Virus record (IMG/VR): IMGVR_UViG_3300047472_000439
Coordinates: 1-41,285 of that record
DNA from: a virus
Direction: 5' to 3' (one strand)
DNA: 41,285 bases
The notes under the pieces were generated by a model. It made no database searches. It was not told where the DNA came from and saw nothing but the letters and a program-made list of their open reading frames with translations. Of the stretch, positions 14,085 to 22,256 are shown one piece after another. How positions within the stretch are numbered: position 1 is the first letter of the stretch; each line of letters starts with the position of its first letter. Position numbers and translations under genes: made by a program.

Positions 14085-14738
14085 ATGGCAAAGCAAGGCA
14101 AGAAAACGGAAACCGTTCCTACCACCGTTCCGGACGTGGCCCAGCCGCCCCGCCGCATCCTCAAGGCCGGGGTCGTGGCCGTGGCCGAGTGGAACCGCCT
14201 GCGCAACGAGGCCATCGCCGAGGCTGAGGCGATGCGGCAGGAAGCGGCCGAGCGCGAGGCCAAGGCCACCGAGTATGGCCTGATCGCGGCCGAGCGGGCG
14301 GCTAAGCGCCAGGGCGTGAAGGTCGAGCGTGATGAACCGCGCGGACCCATCATCGCCGCCCGCGACGGTCTGCTGTGGCTGGTGCGCAAGGGCAAGGTGT
14401 TGCCGGTGCATGAGCGGGCCGGTCTGCGGTTCCGGCAGGACTATGAGCGCGCCACCTCGGACGGCCTGGGTTCGTCGCTCGGCATGCAGGCCGGCGGCGG
14501 CTATGGTCCTAAGTCGGGCGCGACGGAAGAACAGATCCGGGCGCGGCAGGCGGTCAAGGAGGCCCTGGCTTCGCTCAGCTCGCCGATGCTGCGCCCCTAT
14601 ATCGAGGAGGTCGCGGGCCGTGGTGAGATGCTGAGCGGGCCGGTGTTCGGGGGCGACGCGCGGCGGGTCGGCGATCACCTCTTGCCCTGCGTCATCGCCC
14701 TGGACGCCCTGGCGCGGCACTATGGGATGATCCGCTGA
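14085..14738 (+). CDS. DUF6456-like protein, putative DNA-binding regulator
   Basis: 217 aa from ATG 14085, with AAGGGG eight bases upstream; a GTG at 14058 lacks this site. Residues about 45-80 are a charged coiled coil. The C-terminal 120 residues (ERAGLRFRQDYERA, then GATEEQIRARQAVKEAL, then LPCVIALDALARHYGM) resemble the DUF6456 domain of alphaproteobacterial HTH proteins. Two iteron copies lie in its first codons, so it may bind the origin region and regulate itself or replication. The family call is moderate and the function is inferred. It is followed by a terminator, separating early from late genes. Confidence 0.6.
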   Translation: MAKQGKKTETVPTTVPDVAQPPRRILKAGVVAVAEWNRLRNEAIAEAEAMRQEAAEREAKATEYGLIAAERAAKRQGVKVERDEPRGPIIAARDGLLWLVRKGKVLPVHERAGLRFRQDYERATSDGLGSSLGMQAGGGYGPKSGATEEQIRARQAVKEALASLSSPMLRPYIEEVAGRGEMLSGPVFGGDARRVGDHLLPCVIALDALARHYGMIR

Positions 14739-14759
14739 AAGAAAGTCCCTCGCGCCGTA

Positions 14760-14790
14760 TTGTCATTCCCCGGGGAAATACGTCATAGAT
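14760..14790 (+). promoter_or_regulatory. Possible promoter with palindromic spacer
   Basis: TTGTCA (14760-14765) is followed by the perfect palindrome TTCCCCGGGGAA (14766-14777) and, 17 bp from the -35, a poor -10-like TCATAG. This lies between the early and late blocks. The palindrome may be an activator or repressor site; the promoter call is weak. Confidence 0.3.
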
Positions 14791-14818
14791 CACGAAGGTC
14801 GACAGGTGCGACCACGAA

Positions 14819-14860
14819 GAACCCGCCGGGCCCCGCGCCTTCGGCGGGTTCTGTCGTTCT
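14819..14860 (+). terminator. Intrinsic terminator after the DUF6456-like gene
   Basis: A 10-bp stem GAACCCGCCG (14819-14828) pairs with CGGCGGGTTC (14842-14851) around a 13-base loop, followed by TGTCGTTCT. The T tract is imperfect. The position, between early and packaging genes, supports a terminator or antitermination target. Confidence 0.6.
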
Positions 14861-14900
14861 AGGCGTCCTCCCTTAGCTGACTTGTCGGAGGCCTGGCCCT

Positions 14901-15287
14901 ATGCCGTCCAGGCCTTCGACCTTTCGTCCGCGTGGCATGCGCACCAAACAAGAGCGCGACCGCGACGATGACCAGCGCCGGGGTTCGGCCGCCTCTCGCG
15001 GCTATGACGGCAAATGGGCCAAGGCCTCGGCCACCCATCGTCAGCGCCACCCGCTGTGCGCTTACTGTTCTCTTCGCGGCTGGGTCACGCCCACCACCTG
15101 CACCGACCACCTCTATCCGCACCGCTGGCCGATCTATGCCGGCGTCTTCTGGCGCACCGAATGGTGGGTCTCAAGCTGCGACCCCTGCCACTCCGGCTTC
15201 AAGCAAGGCGTCGAACGCCAAGGCCCGGCCGCCCTCGACGCGCTCGCCCTTCGCCTCGGCCGCCCGACCTTCAGGGTGGGGGGGTAG
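14901..15287 (+). CDS. HNH endonuclease, packaging-associated
   Basis: 128 aa. The HNH core has a zinc pair in HPLCAYCSLRG, the catalytic-type TCTDHLYPHR, then VSSCDPCHSGFKQ with the second Cys pair and His. HNH proteins encoded immediately upstream of terminase genes assist cos cleavage in HK97-like phages, and the position fits that role. The N-terminus (MPSRPSTFRPRG, then MRTKQERDRDDDQRRG) is basic; an alternative ATG at 14937 would remove 12 residues. Confidence 0.88.
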   Translation: MPSRPSTFRPRGMRTKQERDRDDDQRRGSAASRGYDGKWAKASATHRQRHPLCAYCSLRGWVTPTTCTDHLYPHRWPIYAGVFWRTEWWVSSCDPCHSGFKQGVERQGPAALDALALRLGRPTFRVGG

Positions 15288-15381
15288 TCAGAGTCTGCAA
15301 CCTTTTCGGAGAAGACCGGCGGGGTAAGGACGAAAAAAACGCCGCGTTATTTTCGCCAGAAGTTTTTTTATGGAGGGTCCG

Positions 15382-16020
15382 ATGGCTCGACATCCCGACC
15401 CTCCGGAGTTGCAGGCGGCCAAGGGCCATCCGGGCAAGCGCAAGTCGGCGGTCAAGGCGCGGGCGGCGGAAGCCGATCGCATCGCGGCCATGCTGTCGTC
15501 GGCGTCGAGCGCCGACATCATGACGCCGCCGGTTCTTAGCGACCCGATGTTCGCGCCGGCCCTGGCGGTGTGGCGCGACCTGGCGCCGGAGCTGGCGCGC
15601 ACGCACCGCCTGCCCAAGGAAAGCCGGCTGATCTTCGTGCAGCTCTGCGTCTACATGGCCGAATGGCTGTCGGCTGAAGTCGACATCGCGGCTAACGGCT
15701 ACACCCAGAAGGTCAAGACCGTGGCCGGCGGCTACATGGAGCGGAAGCGGCCCATGGTCGACCGCCGCGAACGGGCCTTCGACAACGTCATGAACCTGTC
15801 GGCCGAGTTCGGTCTGACGCCGAACGACATGTACAGCCTGTTCAAGGATCAGGCCGTGGCCGCCCAGCATCACCCCGACCTGTTCGGCCGGCGCGAGAAG
15901 CCCGCCGCCCAGGCCGAGACCGAGGCCCAGGCCGCGCCGGAAGCGCCGCCGCCGCGATCAACCTTGGTCGGATCGGCCGCGCGCCTGCGCTCGCCGCCGC
16001 CCGGCAGTCTGCCGAACTGA
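15382..16020 (+). CDS. Terminase small subunit, P27 family
   Basis: 212 aa from ATG 15382, chosen because GGAGGG precedes it by eight bases and lies inside the longer reading frame that starts at 15370. The opening (PPELQAAKGHPGKRKS) is the hallmark of P27-type small terminases, followed by a helical DNA-recognition region and a disordered alanine/proline-rich tail. It recognises phage DNA and delivers it to the large subunit encoded one base downstream. Residues 50-150 contain the oligomerisation helices. Confidence 0.88.
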   Translation: MARHPDPPELQAAKGHPGKRKSAVKARAAEADRIAAMLSSASSADIMTPPVLSDPMFAPALAVWRDLAPELARTHRLPKESRLIFVQLCVYMAEWLSAEVDIAANGYTQKVKTVAGGYMERKRPMVDRRERAFDNVMNLSAEFGLTPNDMYSLFKDQAVAAQHHPDLFGRREKPAAQAETEAQAAPEAPPPRSTLVGSAARLRSPPPGSLPN

Positions 16021-16021
16021 C

Positions 16022-17800
16022 ATGACCGTCGGGCATGGGCCGGGCGGAGAGGTCTCGGCCGCCGCCATGCTCAAGGCGCACCCGGAAGGGCTGGACCCGC
16101 TGCCGTCCTGGCTGCGGGAGGTCGAGGACGACGAGATCTATGAATGGGCCGTCCTGGCCCATCGCCGGGCGGCTGCGGTCGAGGGCGCGTGGTTCGACCA
16201 CCAGTTGGCCGACGGCGTCGTGGCCGAGTGGTCGAACTGGGCGACGCTGACCACCGACCGGTTCGCGGGCAAGAAGTTCAAGCTGCTGCCGTGGCAAGAG
16301 CTGATCGTCCGCCTGCTGGTCGGGTGGACGGCTCCGGTCGAGGTGCTGGACGCCGAGACCCATCTGCCGACGGTCGAGCATGTGAGGATCTTCCGCCGCC
16401 TCTTGCTGTGGATCCCGCGCAAGAACGGCAAGACCGAGTTCCTGGCGGCGCTGACCCTGCTGTTCTTCACCCTGGACGGGCTGATCGGCGGCGAGGGCTA
16501 CGTGTTCGCCCGCGACGAGACCCAGGCCCGCGTCGTCTTCGACAAGATGAAGACGATGATCGCCAACAGCGACGATCTGCGCTCGGCGGCCATCGCCTAC
16601 AACAAGTCGATCTTCTTCAAGGAACTGCGCGCGGCGATCACGCTGCTGACGGGCGCGGCCGACGGGAAGCACGGCAAGGGCCCGACGGTCATCGTCGGCG
16701 ACGAAATCCACGAATGGCGCTCGCTGGAGCTGGCCAACCACCTGCGGCAGGGGACCGGCGGTCGCCTGCAACCGATCGAGCTATACGCCTCGACCACGGG
16801 CAAGAAGTCCAACGCCGTCGGGACCCAGGTCTGGGACGAAAGCCGCGCCATCCTGGATGGTCGGATCTCGGACCCGGCGACCTTGGTCGTGATTTTCGCC
16901 GCGCCGCCCGATGCGGACTTCCGCGACGAGGCGGTCTGGCGTCTGGCCAACCCGTCGCTCGGCCTGTCGCCGACGCTGGCGTACCTGCGGCGCGAGGCGG
17001 CGCTGTGTGTCGATAACCTGCGGCAGGAAGCCTACTTCAGGTGCTTCCACCTCAATCAGTGGATCGACGCGCACGTCCGTTGGCTGAACGTCAAGAAGTG
17101 GGACGCCTGCACCGACGACGCCACGGCGTGGAAGACCTATCCCGAGCGGCTGCGTAATCGCCGCTGCTGGGGCGCGGCCGACATCTCGTCGACCAAGGAC
17201 GTCACCGCTCTGGTGTGGCTGTTCGAGCCGACCGAGGACGATCCCAAGTGGCGCATCCTGCCGCGCTTCTGGGTTCCCGAGGACACCATGGCCCAGCGGG
17301 TCAAAGAGGATCGGGTCGACTACGACAAGTACGTGGCGGCCGGGGCGATGGAGACCACGCCCGGCGACGCGGTCGACCAGAACTATGTCCTGCGGGCGAT
17401 CCTCGAAGGGCTGGAGATGTTCGACGTCGTGGCCGTGGGCTACGACCCGTGGAACGCGACCAAGCTGGTTGGTGATCTCCAGGCCGAGGGCGTGGACGTC
17501 GCGCTGCTGGTGAAGATGCGCCAGGGCGTCCAGACGCTCGGCGAGCCGTCCAAGCACTTCGAGCGTCTGGTCTATGCGGGCCAGCTCGATCACGGCGGCC
17601 ACCCGGTGTTGCGCTGGATGGCGGGCAACGTCGTCGTCCGCTTCGACGAGAACCTGAACTTCATGCCGGCCAAGAAGCGGTCGGCGGAAAAAATCGACGG
17701 CATCGTGGCGGGCGTCATGGCGACGGGTCTGGCCCTGTGCGCGGCGAACGATGACGACGGCTTTGACGACTTCCTCAAGAGCGTGGGCGCGGCGGCATGA
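16022..17800 (+). CDS. Terminase large subunit
   Basis: 592 aa packaging motor and nuclease. The ATPase domain has Walker A IPRKNGKTEF (about 131-140) and Walker B TVIVGDEIHEW (about 222-232). The RNase H-like nuclease domain has its first acidic residue in AADISSTKDVTAL (about 384) and the next in VAVGYDPWNATK (about 470), with a late acidic site in EKIDGIVAG. Length and motif spacing are normal for the Terminase_1 group of HK97-like phages. It overlaps the portal gene as ATGA. Confidence 0.95.
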   Translation: MTVGHGPGGEVSAAAMLKAHPEGLDPLPSWLREVEDDEIYEWAVLAHRRAAAVEGAWFDHQLADGVVAEWSNWATLTTDRFAGKKFKLLPWQELIVRLLVGWTAPVEVLDAETHLPTVEHVRIFRRLLLWIPRKNGKTEFLAALTLLFFTLDGLIGGEGYVFARDETQARVVFDKMKTMIANSDDLRSAAIAYNKSIFFKELRAAITLLTGAADGKHGKGPTVIVGDEIHEWRSLELANHLRQGTGGRLQPIELYASTTGKKSNAVGTQVWDESRAILDGRISDPATLVVIFAAPPDADFRDEAVWRLANPSLGLSPTLAYLRREAALCVDNLRQEAYFRCFHLNQWIDAHVRWLNVKKWDACTDDATAWKTYPERLRNRRCWGAADISSTKDVTALVWLFEPTEDDPKWRILPRFWVPEDTMAQRVKEDRVDYDKYVAAGAMETTPGDAVDQNYVLRAILEGLEMFDVVAVGYDPWNATKLVGDLQAEGVDVALLVKMRQGVQTLGEPSKHFERLVYAGQLDHGGHPVLRWMAGNVVVRFDENLNFMPAKKRSAEKIDGIVAGVMATGLALCAANDDDGFDDFLKSVGAAA

Positions 17801-19005
17801 ACCTTTTTCAGAAGGCGTGGTCGGGCCTGGTGGGTCGCTTCGTCCAGCTCGGCTTCCCCAACCGGGAAGGCCACCGATCCTACGCGGGCGTGCCGGTCAA
17901 CGAGACGTCGGTGCTGGCGCTGTCGGCGGCCTGGGCCTGCACCAACCTGCTGGCCGGCGCGGTCGCGTCCCTGCCTCTCAAGCTGTACGTGCCCGATGGG
18001 CGCGGCGGTCGAAAGGAGATCAACGACCACCCGCTGTACAGCCTGTTGCACGACAGTCCGAACGCCGATCAGGACGCCTTCATGTTCTGGGAAGGCGGCC
18101 AGGCTCGGCTCGAACTGCACGGCAACATGATGGCCGAGAAGGTGTTCAGCGGCGACCGCCTTGTCGCGTTGAACCCGATCCTCGACGGCACGGCCTCGCG
18201 GGCCAGCGACGGTGAGATTTGGTACACTTGGACCGAAAACGGCCAGTCGCGGCGCGAGCCGTCTAGTCGGGTGTTCCACGTTCGCGGGTTTGGCGGCTCG
18301 CCGCTCGGCGGGCTGTCGACCCTCGCCTATGGCGCCCAGGTCTTCGGCTTGGCCTCGGCGACCAACATCGCCGCCCAGCGCACCTTCGCCAACGGCCTGC
18401 GGCCCTCGGGTGTCATCTCGGTCGACAAGTGGGTGACGGCTCCGCAGCGCGACCAACTGGAGAGCGCGCTGGCCGAGAAGTACACGGGCGCGATGAACGC
18501 CGGACGGCCCTTCCTGTTGGAAGGCGGCATGACCTGGTCGGATGTGAACATCACGCCCGAAGACGCCCAGATGCTCCAGTCGCGGGGCTACGGCGTCGAA
18601 GAGACCTGCCGTTTCTTCGGCGTGCCGCCGTTCATGATCGGCCACAACGACAAGGCCAGCGGCTACCCGGCTTCGCTTGAGCAGCAGCTCTTGCTGTTCT
18701 CGAAATTCCACTTCGCCAAGCGTCCGCGTCGGATCGAGATGGCCAGCCGCAAGCAACTGCTGACGCCGCGCGACCGCGCGCTGGGCGTCACGGTATCGGC
18801 GGATCTCGACGAGATGCTGCGCGGCGACAGCGCCGGCCGCGCGACCTTCTACGACACGATGACGCGCATTGGCGCGATGACCATCAACCAAGTGCGCGGC
18901 CGGGAAGGTTGGGGGCCGATCGAGGGCGGCGACATCCCGCGCATCCAATCCCAGAACGTCCCGATCAGCGAGGCCGTCCCGGCCCGCCCGGTCGCCCCCC
19001 GCTAG
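17797..19005 (+). CDS. Portal protein, HK97 family
   Basis: 402 aa. It forms the dodecameric ring through which DNA enters and leaves the head. Typical blocks are seen: NETSVLALSAAWACTNLLAG, HPLYSLLHDSPNADQ, the clip/stem region MLQSRGYGVEETCRFFGVPP with FMIGHNDKASGYPASLEQQL, and the helical C-terminus with INQVRGREGWGPIEGGD. Length is within the normal range. It is translationally coupled to the large terminase and followed closely by the prohead protease. Confidence 0.95.
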   Translation: MNLFQKAWSGLVGRFVQLGFPNREGHRSYAGVPVNETSVLALSAAWACTNLLAGAVASLPLKLYVPDGRGGRKEINDHPLYSLLHDSPNADQDAFMFWEGGQARLELHGNMMAEKVFSGDRLVALNPILDGTASRASDGEIWYTWTENGQSRREPSSRVFHVRGFGGSPLGGLSTLAYGAQVFGLASATNIAAQRTFANGLRPSGVISVDKWVTAPQRDQLESALAEKYTGAMNAGRPFLLEGGMTWSDVNITPEDAQMLQSRGYGVEETCRFFGVPPFMIGHNDKASGYPASLEQQLLLFSKFHFAKRPRRIEMASRKQLLTPRDRALGVTVSADLDEMLRGDSAGRATFYDTMTRIGAMTINQVRGREGWGPIEGGDIPRIQSQNVPISEAVPARPVAPR

Positions 19006-19014
19006 GAGCACGCC

Positions 19015-19698
19015 ATGTTGGTGAAAGACGCCGCCTTCGGCCTGAAGGTGAAGAACGCCGGCCTGCGCCTGGACCTCAAGTCGGTCGGCGACGACGGCAC
19101 GATCGAGGGCTACGCCTCGGCCTGGAACGTCGTCGACAGCTACAACGAGGCCGTGCTGCCGGGCGCGTTCAAGGTCTCTCTGGCCAACGGCCAGCGCGAT
19201 AAGCGCCGCGTGAAGATGCTGTATCAGCACGACACCTATACGCCCGTCGGCGTCTGGGATGAGCTGGTCGAGGACAGCACTGGCCTGCACGCCAAGGGCC
19301 GCCTGCTGATCGAGGCGTCGCCCAAGGCGCTGGAGGTCTACGGCCTGGTCAAGGCCGAGGCGCTGGACGAACTGTCGATCGGCTATCGCGAGATCGAGAC
19401 CAAGAAAGACCCGTCCAACCCGAAGGTCTTGCTGCTGAAGACCCTGGACCTGCGGGAAATCAGCATCGTGACGTTCGGCGCGCTGGGCCGCGCCGCGCAC
19501 ATCGACAGCGTGAAATCCATTCTGGAGGGCGGCGAGCTGCCGACCGTCCGCGAGTTCGAAGGATTCCTGCGGGATGCAGGGTTCTCGAAGAGCCTGGCCG
19601 CGACCATCGCGAGCAAGGCGACGCCGCATCTTCGGGGGGAACCCGAGGCGAAGGCGGATGACGTGATCGCGTTCCTCAAAGCCTTCGAACGCGCCTGA
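19015..19698 (+). CDS. Prohead protease, HK97 family (S78)
   Basis: 227 aa serine protease that trims the capsid delta domain during head maturation. The pattern is EGYASAWNVVDSYNEAVLPG, then the catalytic His in MLYQHD, the Ser in DELSIGY, and the third-residue region in LREISIVTFGA. The C-terminal 60 residues are a helical scaffold-like tail. The start at 19015 has GGAG upstream. It is encoded between portal and capsid as usual for this head type. Confidence 0.93.
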   Translation: MLVKDAAFGLKVKNAGLRLDLKSVGDDGTIEGYASAWNVVDSYNEAVLPGAFKVSLANGQRDKRRVKMLYQHDTYTPVGVWDELVEDSTGLHAKGRLLIEASPKALEVYGLVKAEALDELSIGYREIETKKDPSNPKVLLLKTLDLREISIVTFGALGRAAHIDSVKSILEGGELPTVREFEGFLRDAGFSKSLAATIASKATPHLRGEPEAKADDVIAFLKAFERA

Positions 19699-19736
19699 CC
19701 CCCAACCCTACCCAAGCGGCCTAGGAGGCCAATATC

Positions 19737-21011
19737 ATGACCACCACCACCCGCGCCCGCCTGGGCGTCAGCACCGCCATGTTCGCTTCGGCCGCCGCGA
19801 TGTCGTTCATGGCGCGCGGCCCCGCCGTCGCCTACGACGCGCCGAACGATCGCGGCGCGAAGTCCGTCGAAGAGATGGCCGAGGACCTGAAGAAGAGTTT
19901 CGGCAAGAAGCAAGAGCAGGTCCAGGAAATCGCCGAGAAGGCCCTGGCTGAGGCCGAGAAATCGGGCAAGCTGGTCGAGGCGACCAAGGATGCCGCCGAC
20001 AAGGCGCTGTCCGAATTTAACGTCATCAAGGAGACGCTGAAGGACATCGAGCAGAAGATGGCTCGTCGGCCGGGGCCGGATGACGGCGAGGTCAAGAGCT
20101 ATGGCTCGCAGGTCGTCACCACCGAGAAGTTCAAGTCCTGGCAGGGCGCGGGCCACACGGGGGCCGCGCGGTTCTCTCTGAAGGCCCTGTCGACGGGCGT
20201 CGCCTTCAGTCAGCGCGAGACGGCTCTGGTTTCCAATCCGCGCCAGCGCCTCGTGATCCGCGACCTGCTGAACGTGGTGAAGACCACCAGCGGCTCAATC
20301 GACTACATGCGCCAGTCGGCCCGCGTGAACAACGCCGCCGTCGTCGCCGAGGGCGCTCAGAAGCCGACGTCGAACTACAACTGGACCCTGACCAGCGTGG
20401 CGGTCCGGACCATCGCGCACCTGGCCAAGCTGACCCGCCAGCAGATCGACGACGTCGAGCAACTGCAAGGCGAGGTCGACGCCGAAATGCGCTACGGCCT
20501 GGCGCTGGCCGAAGAGGGCGAGCAACTGAACGGCGACGGCACGGGTCAACACCTGACCGGCCTAATCCCGGCGGCCACCGCGTTCGCCGCGCCCATCGTC
20601 GTCGCGGGCGCCACTCGCATCGACAATCTGCGTCTGGCCCTGCTGCAAGCCGAGCTGGCGCTGTATCCGACCGACGGCATCGTGCTCAGCCCCGGCGACT
20701 GGGCCGGCATCGAACTGACCAAGGACGGCAACGGCCGGTACGTCTGGGCCGATCCGATGCAGCTCGGCGGTCCCCGCCTGTGGGGTCAGCCGGTCGTCTC
20801 GACGCCCTCCATGGCGCTCGACAAGTTCCTGGTCGGCGCTTTCAAGCTCCAGACCCTCTACGACCGCATGGAACCGGAAGTGGTGATCGCCTCGGAGAAC
20901 AACGACGACTTCGAGAAGAACTCGTTCACCATGCGCTGCGAGAGCCGACAGGCCTTGGCCATCAAGAAGCCGGGCGGCCTGATCTACGGCGACTTCGGCT
21001 TGGTCGGCTAA
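19737..21011 (+). CDS. Major capsid protein, HK97 fold
   Basis: 424 aa with a strong GGAGG ribosome site. Residues 30-120 form a charged coiled-coil delta domain (EEMAEDLKKSFGKKQEQVQE) expected to scaffold assembly and be removed by the protease. The mature region has TGVAFSQRETALVSNPRQ, VVAEGAQKPTSNYNW for the E-loop side, and VWADPMQLGGPRLWGQPVVS followed by FMVGAFKL-type strands (here FLVGAFKLQTLYDRMEPEV). Length is normal for unprocessed HK97-type capsids. Confidence 0.95.
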   Translation: MTTTTRARLGVSTAMFASAAAMSFMARGPAVAYDAPNDRGAKSVEEMAEDLKKSFGKKQEQVQEIAEKALAEAEKSGKLVEATKDAADKALSEFNVIKETLKDIEQKMARRPGPDDGEVKSYGSQVVTTEKFKSWQGAGHTGAARFSLKALSTGVAFSQRETALVSNPRQRLVIRDLLNVVKTTSGSIDYMRQSARVNNAAVVAEGAQKPTSNYNWTLTSVAVRTIAHLAKLTRQQIDDVEQLQGEVDAEMRYGLALAEEGEQLNGDGTGQHLTGLIPAATAFAAPIVVAGATRIDNLRLALLQAELALYPTDGIVLSPGDWAGIELTKDGNGRYVWADPMQLGGPRLWGQPVVSTPSMALDKFLVGAFKLQTLYDRMEPEVVIASENNDDFEKNSFTMRCESRQALAIKKPGGLIYGDFGLVG

Positions 21012-21029
21012 CGGCAGGCCACAGCAGCG

Positions 21030-21049
21030 GGCGGGGCCTCGGCTCCGCC
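21030..21049 (+). terminator. Hairpin after the capsid gene, possible partial terminator
   Basis: GGCGGGGC (21030-21037) pairs with GCTCCGCC (21042-21049) with one G-T pair around a CTCG loop. There is no T tract, so it may be a processing or stability element that raises capsid expression over downstream genes rather than a full terminator. Confidence 0.4.
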
Positions 21050-21079
21050 TATCCTCCCTCAAAATCCAAGGATACCGCC

Positions 21080-21337
21080 ATGGCCGATCTGGTCGAATAC
21101 GAGGTCGCGCGCGACCACCTGGGCGACAATTACGAAACCGCCGACAACGGCGAAGTCACGATCGTCGCCAAGCAATTCCGCACGGGCGACGTGCGCACGG
21201 CCCCGGCCGACGTGGTGTCGACGATCGTCGGCACGGTGCTGGTCGATCCGAACGGCGAAAAGGCCGATCCGGACCACAAGAACAAGGCCGCCGCCAAGCC
21301 GAAGAACAAGGCCGCCGCCGCCAAGTCGGAAGCCTGA
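21080..21337 (+). CDS. Small head-region protein of unknown function
   Basis: 85 aa from ATG 21080, preceded by AAGGAT. The first 60 residues are acidic with strands (LVEYEVARDHLGDNYETADN). The last 25 are a lysine/alanine repeat (KNKAAAKPKNKAAAAKSEA) likely to be disordered and nucleic-acid or capsid binding. Position between capsid and connector genes suggests a head decoration or accessory protein. Not recognised otherwise. Confidence 0.65.
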   Translation: MADLVEYEVARDHLGDNYETADNGEVTIVAKQFRTGDVRTAPADVVSTIVGTVLVDPNGEKADPDHKNKAAAKPKNKAAAAKSEA

Positions 21338-21340
21338 TCC

Positions 21341-21883
21341 ATGCGCGTCGCCGTCGTCACGCCGCCCGGTCCGCTCGTCGAGCTGGACCTGGCGAAGCAA
21401 CACCTGCGTGTCGACGGCGATGCCGAGGATGCGCTGATCGAACTGTACGTCGCCGCCGCTAGCGGCCATATCGACGGACTGACCGCGTACCTGGGCCGCC
21501 CCGTCGGTGAACAGGTGCTGGAGTGCGCCTTCGACCAGTTTCCGGCCTGTGGCGGTCTGGCGCTGCCGGGCGCGCCGGTCTTGTCGATCGTGTCGATCAA
21601 GATCAAGGACCCTTCCGGCGGCGAGCAAACCCTGGCGACCGAGGACTATCGTCTGGTCGACGATGTGGTGCTGCCGCCCATCGGTGCTGCCTTCCCGGCG
21701 GTAGCGGGGACCGTGGGCAGCGTGCGGGTGCGATGGCGCGCCGGCTACGCCAGCACACCCTCGGCGATCGCGGCGGCGGTGCTTTTGATCACCGGGGACC
21801 TCTACAAGGTTCGCGACTTTGAAGTGACGGTCTCGAACACGGTCGAGAACCTGCTTCGCCCTTACCGCGTGCTGGACGTCTGA
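21341..21883 (+). CDS. Head-tail connector, gp6-like family
   Basis: 180 aa. The opening VELDLAKQHLRVDGDAEDAL is the classic start of gp6/gp15-like adaptor proteins that dock under the portal. It is followed by IELYVAAASGHIDGLTAYLG helices, a strand-rich insertion, and RWRAGYASTPSAIAAAVLLI with closing helices. It forms a ring joining portal to the tail completion proteins encoded next. It is separated by 3 bp from the preceding gene. Confidence 0.9.
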   Translation: MRVAVVTPPGPLVELDLAKQHLRVDGDAEDALIELYVAAASGHIDGLTAYLGRPVGEQVLECAFDQFPACGGLALPGAPVLSIVSIKIKDPSGGEQTLATEDYRLVDDVVLPPIGAAFPAVAGTVGSVRVRWRAGYASTPSAIAAAVLLITGDLYKVRDFEVTVSNTVENLLRPYRVLDV

Positions 21884-21884
21884 C

Positions 21885-22256
21885 ATGGCCGAGGCACGCA
21901 GCGCCGGGTCTTTGCGCTCCCGCGTGATGCTCCAGCAGCGCCGTCTCGACGACAATGGCGACCGGCTGGGCGATTGGGAAACCGTGTCCAGTGGCGCGAC
22001 GGATCATGCCTGGTGGGCCGAGATCCTTGCGCTGCGCGGCGGCGAGCCGGTCATGGCCCAACGCCTTCAGGGCGTTCAGCCGGTCATCATCGCGGTTCGC
22101 GCCAATCCAACGACGCGGGCCATCGACAACGCCTACCGGGTGATCGGGGTGCCTGACCGTCAGGTTTACGACATCACGGCGGCGACGCTGACCATGGACC
22201 GGGCCTGGGTCGAGATCCTGGCCACGGGCAAGCTTGGAGACCGGCTCGATGGCTAG
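21885..22256 (+). CDS. Head-tail adaptor / head closure protein
   Basis: 123 aa. It has the form of SPP1 gp16-like head closure proteins: SLRSRVMLQQRRLDDNGDRL at the start, WETVSSGATDHAWWAEILAL with the typical GGE that follows, and a closing VIGVPDRQVYDITAATLTMD. It seals the head after packaging and contacts the tail. Spacing and order (connector, closure, gp10-like, DUF3168, tube) are canonical. Confidence 0.85.
   Translation: MAEARSAGSLRSRVMLQQRRLDDNGDRLGDWETVSSGATDHAWWAEILALRGGEPVMAQRLQGVQPVIIAVRANPTTRAIDNAYRVIGVPDRQVYDITAATLTMDRAWVEILATGKLGDRLDG

Larger units (their letters stand above)
13850..14131. repeat. Iteron cluster GGAACGGTT, candidate phage replication origin
   Basis: The 9-mer GGAACGGTT occurs exactly at 13850, 13861, 13947 and 13956. 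Its reverse complement AACCGTTCC is at 13874, 14024 and 14111. One-mismatch copies are at 13883 and 14123. The copies flank a short AT-rich stretch (about 13905-13930) and two perfect palindromes. Placement directly after an SF3 helicase gene is typical of an origin. The last two copies lie inside the first codons of the next gene. Confidence 0.65.

Noticed and set aside
17590-19629. A 679-residue open frame on the minus strand
   Set aside because: It lies opposite portal and protease genes with clear families and shows no domain; it is a shadow of high GC third positions.
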